Below, piece by piece: positions 1-9,203 of a stretch of 64,000 nt of DNA (position 1 is its first letter; each line of letters starts with the position of its first letter). Both the position numbers and the translations under genes were made by a program. The notes under the pieces were generated by a model. The model was not told the DNA's origin, did not search any database, and was given only the letters and a program-made list of their open reading frames with translations. The stretch spans positions 124,001-188,000 of the forward strand of contig CAWFXI010000003.1 in the NCBI GenBank assembly GCA_963819685.1. The letters are read 5' to 3'. The DNA is from CAIUGU01 sp963819685 (GTDB taxonomy: Bacteria > Pseudomonadota > Gammaproteobacteria > Steroidobacterales > Steroidobacteraceae).

Positions 1-1
1 G

Positions 2-310
2 GATGTGACGATCGAGGCGACAGTAAAGGAATTCCAGTGGACCAATCCCCATGTATGGATCCAGGTCCTGGTCGCGGACAGCGCGGGTGTGCAAACGGAA
101 TGGAGTATTGAAGCGGGCGCTCCTGGCATGCTGACGCGCACCGGCTGGCGCAGCAATATGCTGCTACCAGGCGACAAGATTTCTCTGGTCGTGCACCCGG
201 CCAGAAGCGGGGCCCCGACTGCGAGCCTGGTCAAAGTGACACTCGCGAATGGCAAGGTCATGGGCCCTGGCGGTCCCCCGCCTCCGCCGCCGGCGAGTCC
301 TGCGCAGTAG
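2..310 (+). CDS. DUF6152 family protein, C-terminal part (5' end outside window)
   Basis: The reading frame is already open at the left edge and stops at 308-310, so only about 102 C-terminal residues are visible. The segment VKEFQWTNPHVWIQV followed by a TGWRSN-x-LLPGD block is what I recognise from small exported DUF6152 proteins of Proteobacteria, whose biochemical role is unknown. The protein ends in a glycine/proline run (GPGGPPPPPP). The signal peptide expected for the family would lie upstream of the window. In related genomes such genes often neighbour the secreted family seen at 1448-2335, which supports the call. The family assignment rests on motif memory only. Confidence 0.7.
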   Translation, partial: DVTIEATVKEFQWTNPHVWIQVLVADSAGVQTEWSIEAGAPGMLTRTGWRSNMLLPGDKISLVVHPARSGAPTASLVKVTLANGKVMGPGGPPPPPPASPAQ

Positions 311-323
311 CCTCGCAGCAATC

Positions 324-872
324 ATGTCGCGCACGCCGATTGCCAACGCACTTGATGAAAGCAGTTCTGCGTTACAACAGGTATTGCGCGCTGTACTCGA
401 TGTCGAAAAGCGGTCGTTGGGGATGACCTCGCCGCTCGAGCTGGTGAAGGCCATCACGACGAATGACGAATGGGCCTGGCTCAGGCCCCTGTACACCCTC
501 ATTGCCGATATCGACCACGCCCAGGCCGGCGATGAAGGGCTGCCTGTCAGCGAAATTGCCGCCATTGGCGCACACACGCGCGCTCTGCTGTCGGGGCAAG
601 GAGCGCCCGTCGAGGAACTGTTCCTTGAGCGTTATCGTGCTCTCCTGCAGCTCCACCCGGAAGTTGCCATGGCGCACGGAGCGGCGATGCAGGCACTGAG
701 GAAGCTACCGCCGGAAGGAGACAGCGAAGCCGAGCGTCTGCATGCGCGCCATCAATGGAATGAGCGGCGGCTTCACCAGCGAAAACATAAAGCGCAGGTT
801 AGTCAAGGGTTCCCTGGAGACGCTGCGCCAGCCACGCCTGCCATGCATCGGGGCGGCCCAGAAAGCGACTGA
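324..872 (+). CDS. hypothetical protein, mostly helical
   Basis: This frame of 182 residues starts at ATG 324, just after the DUF6152 stop. I do not recognise a named family, but the N-terminal half looks like a real folded protein, with a helical pattern and segments such as AVLDVEKRSLGMTSPLE and NDEWAWLRPLY. No signal peptide or membrane segment is seen. The last ~24 residues (799-872) are antisense to the convergent DsbA-type gene and look unlike the rest. The natural end could therefore be earlier, with an indel having moved the stop. An in-frame extension upstream to 249 overlaps the DUF6152 gene and is unlikely. No strong ribosome-binding site precedes 324. Confidence 0.55.
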   Translation: MSRTPIANALDESSSALQQVLRAVLDVEKRSLGMTSPLELVKAITTNDEWAWLRPLYTLIADIDHAQAGDEGLPVSEIAAIGAHTRALLSGQGAPVEELFLERYRALLQLHPEVAMAHGAAMQALRKLPPEGDSEAERLHARHQWNERRLHQRKHKAQVSQGFPGDAAPATPAMHRGGPESD

Positions 873-1461
873 AGTCGAGCAACGATGTGCGTCCACCGTT
901 GACGAGCGCAAATGTCGGGAATCCCTGGCCGCCGACCTTTCCAAGCAGCGCGCGGCTCTCGGCGATGTGCCGATGGGTGGCTTCACCCTTGAACGAAGCG
1001 AATGATTTCTGGAACTCCTGCGCACCCAGACCGATGTCCTGACCCAGGCCCTGCAATACAGCCGGGTCGGCGATCTTCTGCCCTTCGATGAAGTGCGCGC
1101 GCTGGAGTCGCTTCAGCATGTCGAGGCCACGGCCGCCCAGCTGCTCGGCAGCCAGGATGGCTGTGGTCGGCGGCTCGGAGTCGAACACGGCGGACATGTC
1201 GTTCAGCAGTCCGTTTCGATAGCCTTCACCAAAGGGCTGACCGCTCAACGCAGCGATGCGCTGATCATGCTGCAGCACAAAGCTGCGCAGCTCCGCTGTG
1301 ACGCGCTGGCTGCCTGCCCCGGCCATCATGCCCCCTCCATGCAGAGAGATTTCCATCCCGGGGAGGTTGCGAGCTGCTTCCACGAGCGGCGCAGCGCCGT
1401 AGCACCAGCCGCAGAAGGGATCAAAAATATAATGCAGCAAAGGTTCGCTATCGCTGGTCAC
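799..1461 (-). CDS. DsbA family oxidoreductase (FrnE-like thioredoxin fold)
   Basis: A 220-residue protein with the redox motif CGWC near residue 17 (DPFCGWCYGA) and a cis-proline segment GGQGFPTFAL near residue 180, the usual arrangement of DsbA-clan proteins with a helical insertion between. The length fits the cytosolic FrnE-like/DsbA family better than periplasmic DsbA, and there is no signal peptide. These proteins are thought to act as thiol-disulfide oxidoreductases or isomerases, but the partner is unknown. The start codon lies inside the end of the upstream gene (overlap 1448-1461), so the two are probably translationally coupled. The 3' end overlaps the convergent gene ending at 872. 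Confidence 0.85.
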   Translation of the reverse strand: MTSDSEPLLHYIFDPFCGWCYGAAPLVEAARNLPGMEISLHGGGMMAGAGSQRVTAELRSFVLQHDQRIAALSGQPFGEGYRNGLLNDMSAVFDSEPPTTAILAAEQLGGRGLDMLKRLQRAHFIEGQKIADPAVLQGLGQDIGLGAQEFQKSFASFKGEATHRHIAESRALLGKVGGQGFPTFALVNGGRTSLLDFSRFLGRPDAWQAWLAQRLQGTLD

Positions 1462-2335
1462 TGACCGCAGTCGTTCGCTGGTTTCTGAGTTCGCGAACGC
1501 GCTGCATGTACTCGGGGTACATGGTCTGTGCGCCCCCCAGCACCACTTCCATTGGCAGGTTGTTCCTGTCGGCGTATTCGCTCAGGAAGGGATGTTTGCC
1601 CGGCAGGTAGTGGGGCACGTAACCCTTCGGCTGACCCACGATTTCGACGACCTGATCGCATGGATACGGAGCGATGTCGGCCTGCGGGTTCAGTTCGTAA
1701 TCGGAGCTGCGAATCATGGATTCGGTGAGATTCGCGGGATCCTGGATCACGACGATCACGGTGACATGGTTGCCGTGACGCACATAGTGCTCGCGAGTCT
1801 CTGCGCGGTCGCTACGCGAAACACCATTGCGCCGGATATAGGACTGCTTGAGATGCGTCGTGTGCACGGAAAGCACGTCGCCTTCCCATTGGCCAAGTGA
1901 GAAGCCCTGCCAGGTATGCGCCGCGTAGGCTGGCGGAGGCTCACGACCATCCATCCAGATGGTCCTCTCGGCAGCCTGCCACACCTTGCGCATATGCCAG
2001 CCCGTGGTTTCCTGAGTGGTTGAGTCGACGATCCTTGCGAAACGGAAATTGGCGAATCGCGTGTAGTAATCGGAAGGATGCGGTCGGCACTGGTATTCCT
2101 CGAGCGTGAGCAGTGAGGGATCCCACGACAAGGCGCGCGCCCGGCCAGACTCGCTCAGGGGCAGACCTTCATATTCGACCATGTCAGGCCCGGTTCCCCG
2201 CTCGAGGAAGTCCTCGTGAACGCGGGCTATCCAGACGCCTGATAAATCGATTTCAGCGAGCGCCGTTCCGGAAAGGAATAGAAAGCCAAGGCTGAAAGCA
2301 GCTACGGCGCGGTGCAGAGGCGGAAGAACAGACAT
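1448..2335 (-). CDS. secreted protein of unknown function, DUF6152-associated family
   Basis: I chose ATG 2335 because it opens directly into a good signal peptide (AAFSLGFLFLSGTALA) followed by the mature start EIDLSGVW. The frame continues upstream to 2476, but that part reads as non-coding. The mature ~270 residues carry segments typical of an uncharacterised proteobacterial exported family: LTLEEYQCRPHP, RTIWMDGREPPP, AAHTWQGFSLGQWEGD and THLKQSYIRRNG. No catalytic residues are known. The gene overlaps the DsbA-type gene downstream by 14 bases, which suggests one transcript. The family recurs next to DUF6152 genes such as the one ending at 310, so a shared role in the envelope is possible but unproven. 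Confidence 0.75.
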   Translation of the reverse strand: MSVLPPLHRAVAAFSLGFLFLSGTALAEIDLSGVWIARVHEDFLERGTGPDMVEYEGLPLSESGRARALSWDPSLLTLEEYQCRPHPSDYYTRFANFRFARIVDSTTQETTGWHMRKVWQAAERTIWMDGREPPPAYAAHTWQGFSLGQWEGDVLSVHTTHLKQSYIRRNGVSRSDRAETREHYVRHGNHVTVIVVIQDPANLTESMIRSSDYELNPQADIAPYPCDQVVEIVGQPKGYVPHYLPGKHPFLSEYADRNNLPMEVVLGGAQTMYPEYMQRVRELRNQRTTAVSDQR

Positions 2336-2512
2336 GGAAGTCCCCTCAAGTGCGTGTACGCGAGCGATCAGCTCTGCCTTTTTCTGGTAACCGGTGCCAC
2401 CTGCCCAGCTGTCGCCGGTCGAGCTGTAGTATGAATAGTAGACTGGAGAGACGCCGCCGCGCAGCCGTCTTGACAATTTTCCTGATGCGCCCGTGAAGCG
2501 GGCCTGCGGCTG

Positions 2513-4776
2513 TCAGTGCGTCGCGGTATCTGCGATCGGCCTGGCAGTGAAACGGTAGCGGGTCTTGCCGATCATGAGGATATCCTCGTTCTGCAGGATC
2601 TGTTTCCTGATGCGACGGCCATTCACAAAGCAGCCGTTCGTGCTGTCGAGGTCCTCGATGATGACGGCAGTCGGCCCGACCAGCAGGCGTGCATGGTGGC
2701 GGCTGATGTGACTGGAGCGAATCTGCAAATCGCTGTCCTGGGTGCGACCAATGGTCATGATCTTGCGATTCAGGACATGCACGACGTCCGCCTGGTCCAC
2801 GGCTATCAGGTAGCGTACCGGTACCGGAGCATTGTCCGATGCACGACCGGTTTCTATGCGGTTGATGTCCCGCCGGATTGCCCCGAGCGCTTCAACGTGG
2901 GCTGCCAGCTCTGATCGCAGCGTGATGACCGCTGCTTCACGTGCATGCAGATCCGCCGCCAGCGATTGCGACTTCGTGTGGGCTTCCTGCAGTTCCGCGG
3001 TCAGGACTGAGGATTGATCACGCAGTTCACCAAGCTCGACTTCGAGGGCCCTGACCCTGACGTCGCGTTGCGTAAGCGTGTTTTCAGTGGTGACGGCACG
3101 AGCTTCGAGTTCCGCCAGGCGCGCCTGCAGGTCCTTGAGAGCAGCAGTCTGTTGCGCCGCGGCCGCGGTACTCTCGTCATGGTCGAGCTGCAGCCCGGCA
3201 AGTTCAGCCTCGACGTCCGCATTCCGCTTGACGAGCTGCTCGTGGTCGCGCGCGGCTGTCGATAGCGCCTTTTCCTTGAGGGCGAGCTGAATCGAGAGCT
3301 CGTCGTTGGTCACCATACGCGACTTGAGGTCCTCACGCAGCCGGTCAAGCTCGCGACCCAGCCCGGTGGCCTCGGCGACCAGACGTTCCTGTTCCCGTTC
3401 CGACTGCTGCAACACTTCTGACTTGAGTTTGATCGTTCGGGCGGCCTCTTCGAGGGACTCCGTCCTGGCCGCGAGACTTTTCTGCGCCTCACCGAGTTCC
3501 TGGCGAAGGGCGGCTGATTCGGCTGCAAGCTTCCTGTTCTCATCACCGGACTTGTCCAGTGCCTGGTCTCTTCTCGCCGAGGGCGGTGGTGCTCTCAGCA
3601 AGCGCAAGCACCCGCAACTCAAGATCCTTGCGCAACTGAAGCGCTGTGGCCTGTTCACGTGCCAGTGCCTGCTCAAGCTGCGACAGCGCCGCATCGCGTG
3701 CCGACAACTCTGTCTGATCGCGCTGCAAGGCCTCTCTGTTGGCGGCAAGCGTTCTGCTCGAGGTTGAGTTTCCCGGCTTCAAGGGCCGAGATCGTGGCGT
3801 ATTGCGCTGCGATCCTGTCGTTCAGGTCGTTGATGCGTGCATCGCGGTTGACCAGGCCGTCGTGCAAAGATGCGATGGACTGGTTGCGATCGGCTAGATC
3901 CTGCTGCAGCTGCTCGATCTGCCGGGCGGATTCCTGGGCCGAGCTTTCCAGGGCTTCAATTCTGCTTTCACGAAGTGCCAGCGCCTGTTCCAGGCGCCCT
4001 ATGGCTGCATGAGTAACGTCCAGCGCTGCCTTGAGCTCGTTGCCCAATGAATACTGTTCGGCGAAGCGCTGGGCGATGTTGGCGGCCGCACCGGCCTGCT
4101 CGGTAGCCAGCGTCTCGAGCGCCGCCATGGCGGTTGTAGCGGTCGCAAGATCCAGCCGGGTCTGCTCGAGCTGTGCCTGCAGAGCCGCTGTTTCCTTCCG
4201 GGCGGAGGCCGACTCTGCCGACTCCTTCGCTACCTGCAATTCCAGGTCCGCAAGTCGCGCAGTCGTATTCTCACGCTCGTTCGCGAGCGTACTTTCCAGG
4301 ATCTCGACTCGCGCAGTCCGGGAAACCCGTTCCTGCGTCAGGTGGGCGATATCCGCATCCAGCAGCCGGCAGCGTGCGTTGAGGGAGTCTCGCTCGGCTT
4401 CGAGCGCCTTGCCTCTCACCTCCAGGGCGGTGTTGACCTCGACGGCTTCGTCCAGCCGGGCTTCAAGATGCGAGATCTTGTCAAGGATGCCGCTCAGCTC
4501 GCCGTCCAGCCGCGACTTGGTTGAGACAGTGACTTCGAGATCGCCTTTCAGCGCATGGAGTTCGACCTCGCGGTCCTTCAGTTCCGACTCCAGCTGCGTT
4601 ATGCGTGCTGCGTGCAACTCGAGGGGCTGTGGGACAAGCCAGGTATCCGTGTTGTCCAGGCTGTCCTTTTCAGCGGACCTGATGTGGGCTTCGTACGCGA
4701 CCGGATCGAGCTGGGGCAGCTCGTCCGTACGGTCGGAGTCTTCAAGGTGATTGGTCGGGGACTCGCGATTGCGCAT
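2513..4776 (-). CDS. coiled-coil protein with C-terminal FHA domain; frame broken twice
   Basis: The sequence encodes one protein in three frames: about 4776-3752, 3752-3571 and 3571-2513. Each shift can be repaired by removing one A from an AA pair (plus-strand TT at 3752-3753 and 3571-3572), giving LEQTLAANREAL and ALGERDQALDKS. The repaired protein is roughly 750 residues. It has an acidic N-terminus from ATG 4776, then about 550 residues of heptad-rich coiled coil, then a C-terminal FHA phosphothreonine-binding domain with GRTQDSD, SHISRHHARL and DLDSTNGCFVNG. FHA domains bind phosphothreonine peptides and the coiled coil suggests a scaffold. No Ser/Thr kinase is visible nearby. No signal peptide or membrane segment is seen. 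Formally disrupted, but probably intact in the organism. Confidence 0.8.
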
Positions 4777-5046
4777 TTGTGTTCTGGGGGGAGAGCGGGG
4801 CGCCTTCAGGTCCGGTGTTGGTGGCTTGCCGCTGTATCTTAGGCGAGCAAGTTTGTGCGGCAGCAGAGAATCATCCGAAATGTGTCCGGCCGCACAAGAA
4901 TCGTCGGAACCGGGGAATTCTCCCGACGGTGAACCGCCTGCATCACGCCCGAGTTGCACATAAGCAGGGCTTCAAAGCTGGCTTCGTGCACTGGATAATC
5001 TCCTGAAATCCACCCGAACGGCAAATGCCGGCCTGAATCCCGACGT
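4777..5046. other. divergent intergenic region, FHA gene / nuclease gene
   Basis: This 270-base region separates two divergent starts (4776 minus, 5047 plus), so it should hold both promoters. I see no convincing -35/-10 pair, terminator, repeat or additional gene. The minus-strand frame of the FHA gene stays open upstream to 4959, but that extension is proline/serine-rich and I treat it as non-coding. Confidence 0.4.
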
Positions 5047-5583
5047 ATGACCGACCTCGTTCGAAAATCATGCCAAATGCTGGCATTGCTCCTCTGCTGC
5101 AGGCTGGCGCCTGGTCTCGATGCATACGCTGCGGAAGCGGGCGGCGACCGTGCCGCATTGATGGGGAACGTGGTAAAGGTCTTTGATGGCGACAGCCTGG
5201 TGGTGCGTGCGGCTCATCAGGACCTGGAAGTCAGGCTCGCGGATGTCGATGCTCCGGAAAAGGGGCAGCCGTACGCAGACCAGGCACGACGAGCCCTGAC
5301 CAGCCTTGTGTATCACCGCAAGGTGACGATCGAGGTCCTGGATGTCGATCAGTATCACCGCAAGGTGGCCCGGGTCCGCCGCTCAGGCGATGGTCTTGAC
5401 ATCAATACCGAAGTGGTGCGCCTGGGAAATGCGTGGGTCTATCGGCGATATGTCCGCGATCAGGCGCTGTTTGCCGTCGAGCAGATTGCCCGGCAGCAGC
5501 GTGCCGGGCTGTGGGCGCTGCCCGAAGACCAGCGTATTCCGCCGTGGGTATACCGGGAACTTGGGCGCAAGCGCCTGCAGTAG
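5047..5583 (+). CDS. thermonuclease family protein (staphylococcal-nuclease-like), exported
   Basis: A 178-residue protein with an N-terminal hydrophobic stretch (MLALLLCC) ending near AYAAEA, so probably exported. The SNase fold follows: VVKVFDGDSLVV holds the calcium-binding aspartate, VRLADVDAPE the catalytic-arginine/aspartate segment, and YHRKVARV and QRAGLWALP complete the usual core. Family members cleave DNA and RNA in a Ca2+-dependent way. An in-frame ATG at 5077 would give a shorter, more typical signal peptide and is a real alternative start. The gene is convergent with the large gene ending at 5600, with only 16 bases between them. Confidence 0.88.
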   Translation: MTDLVRKSCQMLALLLCCRLAPGLDAYAAEAGGDRAALMGNVVKVFDGDSLVVRAAHQDLEVRLADVDAPEKGQPYADQARRALTSLVYHRKVTIEVLDVDQYHRKVARVRRSGDGLDINTEVVRLGNAWVYRRYVRDQALFAVEQIARQQRAGLWALPEDQRIPPWVYRELGRKRLQ

Positions 5584-5599
5584 CTGAACATCCGATCGC

Positions 5600-8500
5600 T
5601 CAGAAAGTCGACAGGCCTGTGGCTTCCATCAGCCGGTAACGCCAGTAGCGAACCCGGGAGTCGTCTCGATAGGCCGAGTACGGTAGCGTGTGTTCGATTC
5701 CCCTTTCGTTGTTCCACAAGCGCTCGAAGTAAGCCTGCAGTTCACTTGCGAGGGGTTCAGTGCGAGGCACTTCGACCTGAATGTTCGCCTCGAGATTGTA
5801 GTTGCCGATATTGCGACGCGTGAGATTCGCCGACCCCAGTGAAGCGATGACCACTTGAGGACGCGTGATCATGACCAGCTTGGAATGAAACTGTTCGCCA
5901 TGGGTCCGATACCACCGGACCGAGATGGCGCCCTTGCTTGCCTCCAGAAGTTCATGGGCGACGGGCCGGTTCGGGACTCCGTCCTTCTCGATGCCGAATG
6001 CGTCCTTGTTGGGATCCAGGATCAGCCTGATCTTCGTGCCCCGGTTCGCTGCCGCGAGCAGAGCTTCGATGATGCTGCGGTCTGCGAGATAGAACATCGC
6101 GATCGCGATGGCATCCTGGTCATTGCTCTCGTTGATGGCTGCAAGCAACCTTCTCCTGATGGCCTCTTCCGACACAAACACGGCCCGGCTGGTCGGGGAT
6201 GCAGTCTGCCCGTCCGTCGGCGGCGCCGGAAGTTCTCCCGGCCAGCCCGAAAAGCGTGCGACACCCAGCTCGCTGGCGAGCGCGTGGCCGGTCAGCGCGC
6301 CGGTAAACCGGAAAGCAACATTCGAGTGTCCACTGCTCGCGTCGTGGGGATTGGCGGAAGTCACAAGGCCCACCCATGTTCCATCCACCCGGTCCGCGAC
6401 GACGACCTTGCGGTGATTGGCCTTGAAATTGAGCAGCGTGAGCCAGCTGCGGAGGCTGATGCGCGAGGCGACGTCGCTGAACGGATCCGGCAGCCAGCCG
6501 GTCGCCGGGGAATTCCCCCACCATTGCACGAAGATGCGCCACAGCGATGAATACCCCGGGTTCGAATCGCGCAGCCGGACGAGATCGGTGCTCACGACGT
6601 CAATGCCAGCAGCCGCAAGTTCCTGAAGCAACGGCGACGGCGCGCCTCCGTAAACGTCATTGATCGGGTCAGTGACCAGCACGACACGCAGTTCGGAGCG
6701 GGCTCTCTTGCGGGCCAGCAAGTGATCAGTCAGTTCGCGACTCAACGCACGATGGCTGCCGGTCGCTTTGCCTGCCTGATCGTTGAACAGGAAGAAATCC
6801 AGCACCAGAACCGTTTGCGCCTGATCCACGATTGCAAAGACTGCGTCGAATATCTGTTGTTCATGGATCGTGACACCCGCTGCGTCCTGGAATGTCAGGT
6901 CATGCAGGAACGTGATGGCATCAGCCGGAATACCTACGTCACCAGAGTCGATATCCGTGCCCTGTGGCATCGGTTTTCCGGTCTGCCATGCCCCGGTAGC
7001 AATACACAGCAGCAGGATGCCGGCAACGACAACGCGTCGAGTCGTAAAGCGCCTGCTCAAGCGGGCTACATCCTCAATGGGGGACTCTTCCGCTGCGATG
7101 GCAGCCTCGTAGCGTTCTGCTGCTACGAGCCAGGCATCCTCGGTCTGCGCAATCTGCGCCGCGAGTTGCCTGCCGGCTTCCAGTCGCTTCTTGAGCTCCA
7201 GCTTCGCGTCCTGCGCATAGAGAGCGGGGTCCGCGAGCTCGGCTTCATTGTTCGCCAGGTCACCCTGCAGGCGTGCGAGCAGTTGCTCCAGACGGCCGGC
7301 CTCTGCCTTCAATCCACTGAGCCGTTGCCGGCGTCCGGCTTCTTCCCGCTTGCGCTGCCGCTTCGCATCTGCGCCCTGGACCCGCGTATTCGATGGTGCG
7401 GTGACGGCCTTTCCCGAGGCTTCGCCTTCCTGCATCCTGGCGTAATCGTCGAGATCGCCCTCGAATAGTTGCGCTCGACCGTCACTCACCCTGTACAACT
7501 CGTCGGCCACTGTCCGCAGCAGATGCCGATCATGGGACACCACGACCACGGCACCTTCGTACTCCTGTAGCGCGACGGTCAGCGCCTGGCGCATTTCGAG
7601 ATCGAGATGGTTGGTGGGCTCGTCGAGCAACAGCAGGTTCGGGCGTTGGTAACTGACCAGCGAGAGGACGAGACGCGCCTTTTCACCGCCTGAAAACGGC
7701 GCCACAGGCTCGAAAACGCGGTCGCCCTGGAAACCGAAGCCGGCCAGGAAGTTTCTCAGGTCCTGCTCCGTTGCCTTGTCGTCGCGCTGCTTCGAGAGAT
7801 CGCGCAGATGTTCGAGCGGCGATTCCCGTGGATGCAGCTGCTCCATCTGGTGCTGAGCGAAGTAGCCTACCTTAAGGTCACGGGCTTCCACACGTTTGCC
7901 CGAGCTGGCGACGAGCTCACCGGCAAGCAGTTTCATCAGCGTTGATTTGCCGGCGCCATTGCGCCCAAGCAGCGCAACCCGATCACCTGGTGACAGCGTC
8001 AGTGACACTTTCTGCAGGATCAGCCGGTCGCCGTAGCCGACGGACTGGCCGTCGATCGCGAGCAGCGGTCGCGGCAGTTTTTCCGGCGCCTTGAGCGAGA
8101 ACTCGAAAGGGGAGTCGACATGAGCGGGTGCGATCCGCTGCATGCGTTCAAGCGCCTTGAGCCGGCTCTGCGCCTGGGTTGCCTTGCTGGCTTTGGCGCG
8201 GAATCGTTCCACGAACGACATCATGTGCGCGATCTCGCGCTGCTGCCGTTCATACAGCGTCTGCTGCTGGCTCAACTGTTCAACGCGCTGGGTCTCGAAC
8301 TCGGAGTAGTTGCCGGTATACACACGGGCGGTGCCCTGCTCGATATTGACGATGCGATTGACGATGCGATCCAGGAACTCGCGGTCATGGGAAATCAGCA
8401 GCAGGGTGCCCGGAAACTCACGTAACCAGTTTTCCAGCCAGACGATGGCATCGAGGTCGAGGTGATTCGTGGGCTCGTCGAGCAACATCAGGTCGCAGCG

Positions 8501-8998
8501 GCACATCAGGGCCTGCGCGAGATTCAGCCGGACGCGCCAGCCTCCGGAGAAGTCCGTGACCGGACGGGTTTCATCGGCAGACGAGAATCCGAGTCCATGG
8601 AGCAGCCGGGCCGCCCGGCTGCGCGCATCGTAGCCACCGATGGCAGCGTAGTGACCGTGCTGTTCTGCCACCTTGATGCCGTCGTCATGGGCCTCTGCCT
8701 GGCGAATGCCGGCTTCAACGGTACGCAACTCGGCATCGCCATCCAGAACGAATTCGATGGCCTGCCGGTCGGTAGCGGGCAGTTCCTGGGCAACGTAGCC
8801 GATGACGAGATTGGCAGGCTTTTCGAAGGTGCCGGCGTCCGGCTGCAATTCGCCCCGCATCATCGCGAGCAGGCTGGACTTGCCGCTGCCGTTGACGCCC
8901 GTCAGACCGATCTTTTCCCCGCGGAACAGGTTGAAGGTGGCGCCGGAAATAAGCAGCCGCGGGCCGCGGCGCAGGGCAACGTCGGAGAAATTCAGCAT
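5600..8998 (-). CDS. ABC-F ATPase (YheS/Uup type) running in frame into a phospholipase-D-like membrane protein
   Basis: This single frame of 1132 residues holds two proteins' worth of sequence. Residues 1 to ~640 are a complete ABC-F protein: Walker A GVNGSGKSS and GRNGAGKST, signatures FSGGWRVRL and FSGGEKARL, two LLLDEPTNHLDL Walker B segments, the linker, and a C-terminal coiled coil. ABC-F proteins act on ribosomes and have no membrane domain. From ~665 a transmembrane segment (VVVAGILLLCIATGAW) leads into two PLD repeats. The first has an intact HKD motif (NHRKVVVAD). The second has FHSKLVMIT, with Thr in place of Asp. The junction contains a five-C run (plus-strand G 7079-7083). If one C is extra, the ABC-F frame stops at once and a TTG start with an upstream GAGGA could begin the PLD gene. 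Two genes are as likely as a fusion. Confidence 0.8.
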   Translation of the reverse strand: MLNFSDVALRRGPRLLISGATFNLFRGEKIGLTGVNGSGKSSLLAMMRGELQPDAGTFEKPANLVIGYVAQELPATDRQAIEFVLDGDAELRTVEAGIRQAEAHDDGIKVAEQHGHYAAIGGYDARSRAARLLHGLGFSSADETRPVTDFSGGWRVRLNLAQALMCRCDLMLLDEPTNHLDLDAIVWLENWLREFPGTLLLISHDREFLDRIVNRIVNIEQGTARVYTGNYSEFETQRVEQLSQQQTLYERQQREIAHMMSFVERFRAKASKATQAQSRLKALERMQRIAPAHVDSPFEFSLKAPEKLPRPLLAIDGQSVGYGDRLILQKVSLTLSPGDRVALLGRNGAGKSTLMKLLAGELVASSGKRVEARDLKVGYFAQHQMEQLHPRESPLEHLRDLSKQRDDKATEQDLRNFLAGFGFQGDRVFEPVAPFSGGEKARLVLSLVSYQRPNLLLLDEPTNHLDLEMRQALTVALQEYEGAVVVVSHDRHLLRTVADELYRVSDGRAQLFEGDLDDYARMQEGEASGKAVTAPSNTRVQGADAKRQRKREEAGRRQRLSGLKAEAGRLEQLLARLQGDLANNEAELADPALYAQDAKLELKKRLEAGRQLAAQIAQTEDAWLVAAERYEAAIAAEESPIEDVARLSRRFTTRRVVVAGILLLCIATGAWQTGKPMPQGTDIDSGDVGIPADAITFLHDLTFQDAAGVTIHEQQIFDAVFAIVDQAQTVLVLDFFLFNDQAGKATGSHRALSRELTDHLLARKRARSELRVVLVTDPINDVYGGAPSPLLQELAAAGIDVVSTDLVRLRDSNPGYSSLWRIFVQWWGNSPATGWLPDPFSDVASRISLRSWLTLLNFKANHRKVVVADRVDGTWVGLVTSANPHDASSGHSNVAFRFTGALTGHALASELGVARFSGWPGELPAPPTDGQTASPTSRAVFVSEEAIRRRLLAAINESNDQDAIAIAMFYLADRSIIEALLAAANRGTKIRLILDPNKDAFGIEKDGVPNRPVAHELLEASKGAISVRWYRTHGEQFHSKLVMITRPQVVIASLGSANLTRRNIGNYNLEANIQVEVPRTEPLASELQAYFERLWNNERGIEHTLPYSAYRDDSRVRYWRYRLMEATGLSTF

Positions 8999-9043
8999 GG
9001 AGCTAGTTAACGGAGAGACGCATTGGTAAGCAAGCGGCGCTTT

Positions 9044-9195
9044 GAGCCAGTGAAAACCACGTTTTTCGCTGGCTCAGCATGCAAAAGTCATGGACAGGCT
9101 TTTGCATCAAATTGACAACGAGCCAGTGAAAACCACGCTTTTCGCTGGCTCAGCATGCAAAAGTCATGGACAGACTTTTGCATCAAATTGGCAGC
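9044..9195 (+). repeat. tandem 76-bp compound-hairpin repeat (2 copies)
   Basis: Two copies, 9044-9119 and 9120-9195, differ at only a few bases. Each copy holds two stem-loops: GAGCCAGTGAAAA pairing with TTTTCGCTGGCTC, and ATGCAAAAG pairing with CTTTTGCAT. The same two stem-loops, with sequence differences, occur at 19049-19113 and (reverse strand) 38031-38100. It fills the gap between the EAL gene end (9204) and the ABC-F start (8998), both on the minus strand. It could be a REP-like element, a terminator for the EAL gene or an mRNA-stability structure. Confidence 0.85.
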
Positions 9196-9203
9196 AGGCG
9201 ACT

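Noticed and set aside
2336..2476. N-terminal extension of the secreted protein at 1448-2335
   Set aside because: The extension would bury the signal peptide and has no conserved sequence; ATG 2335 leads directly into it.
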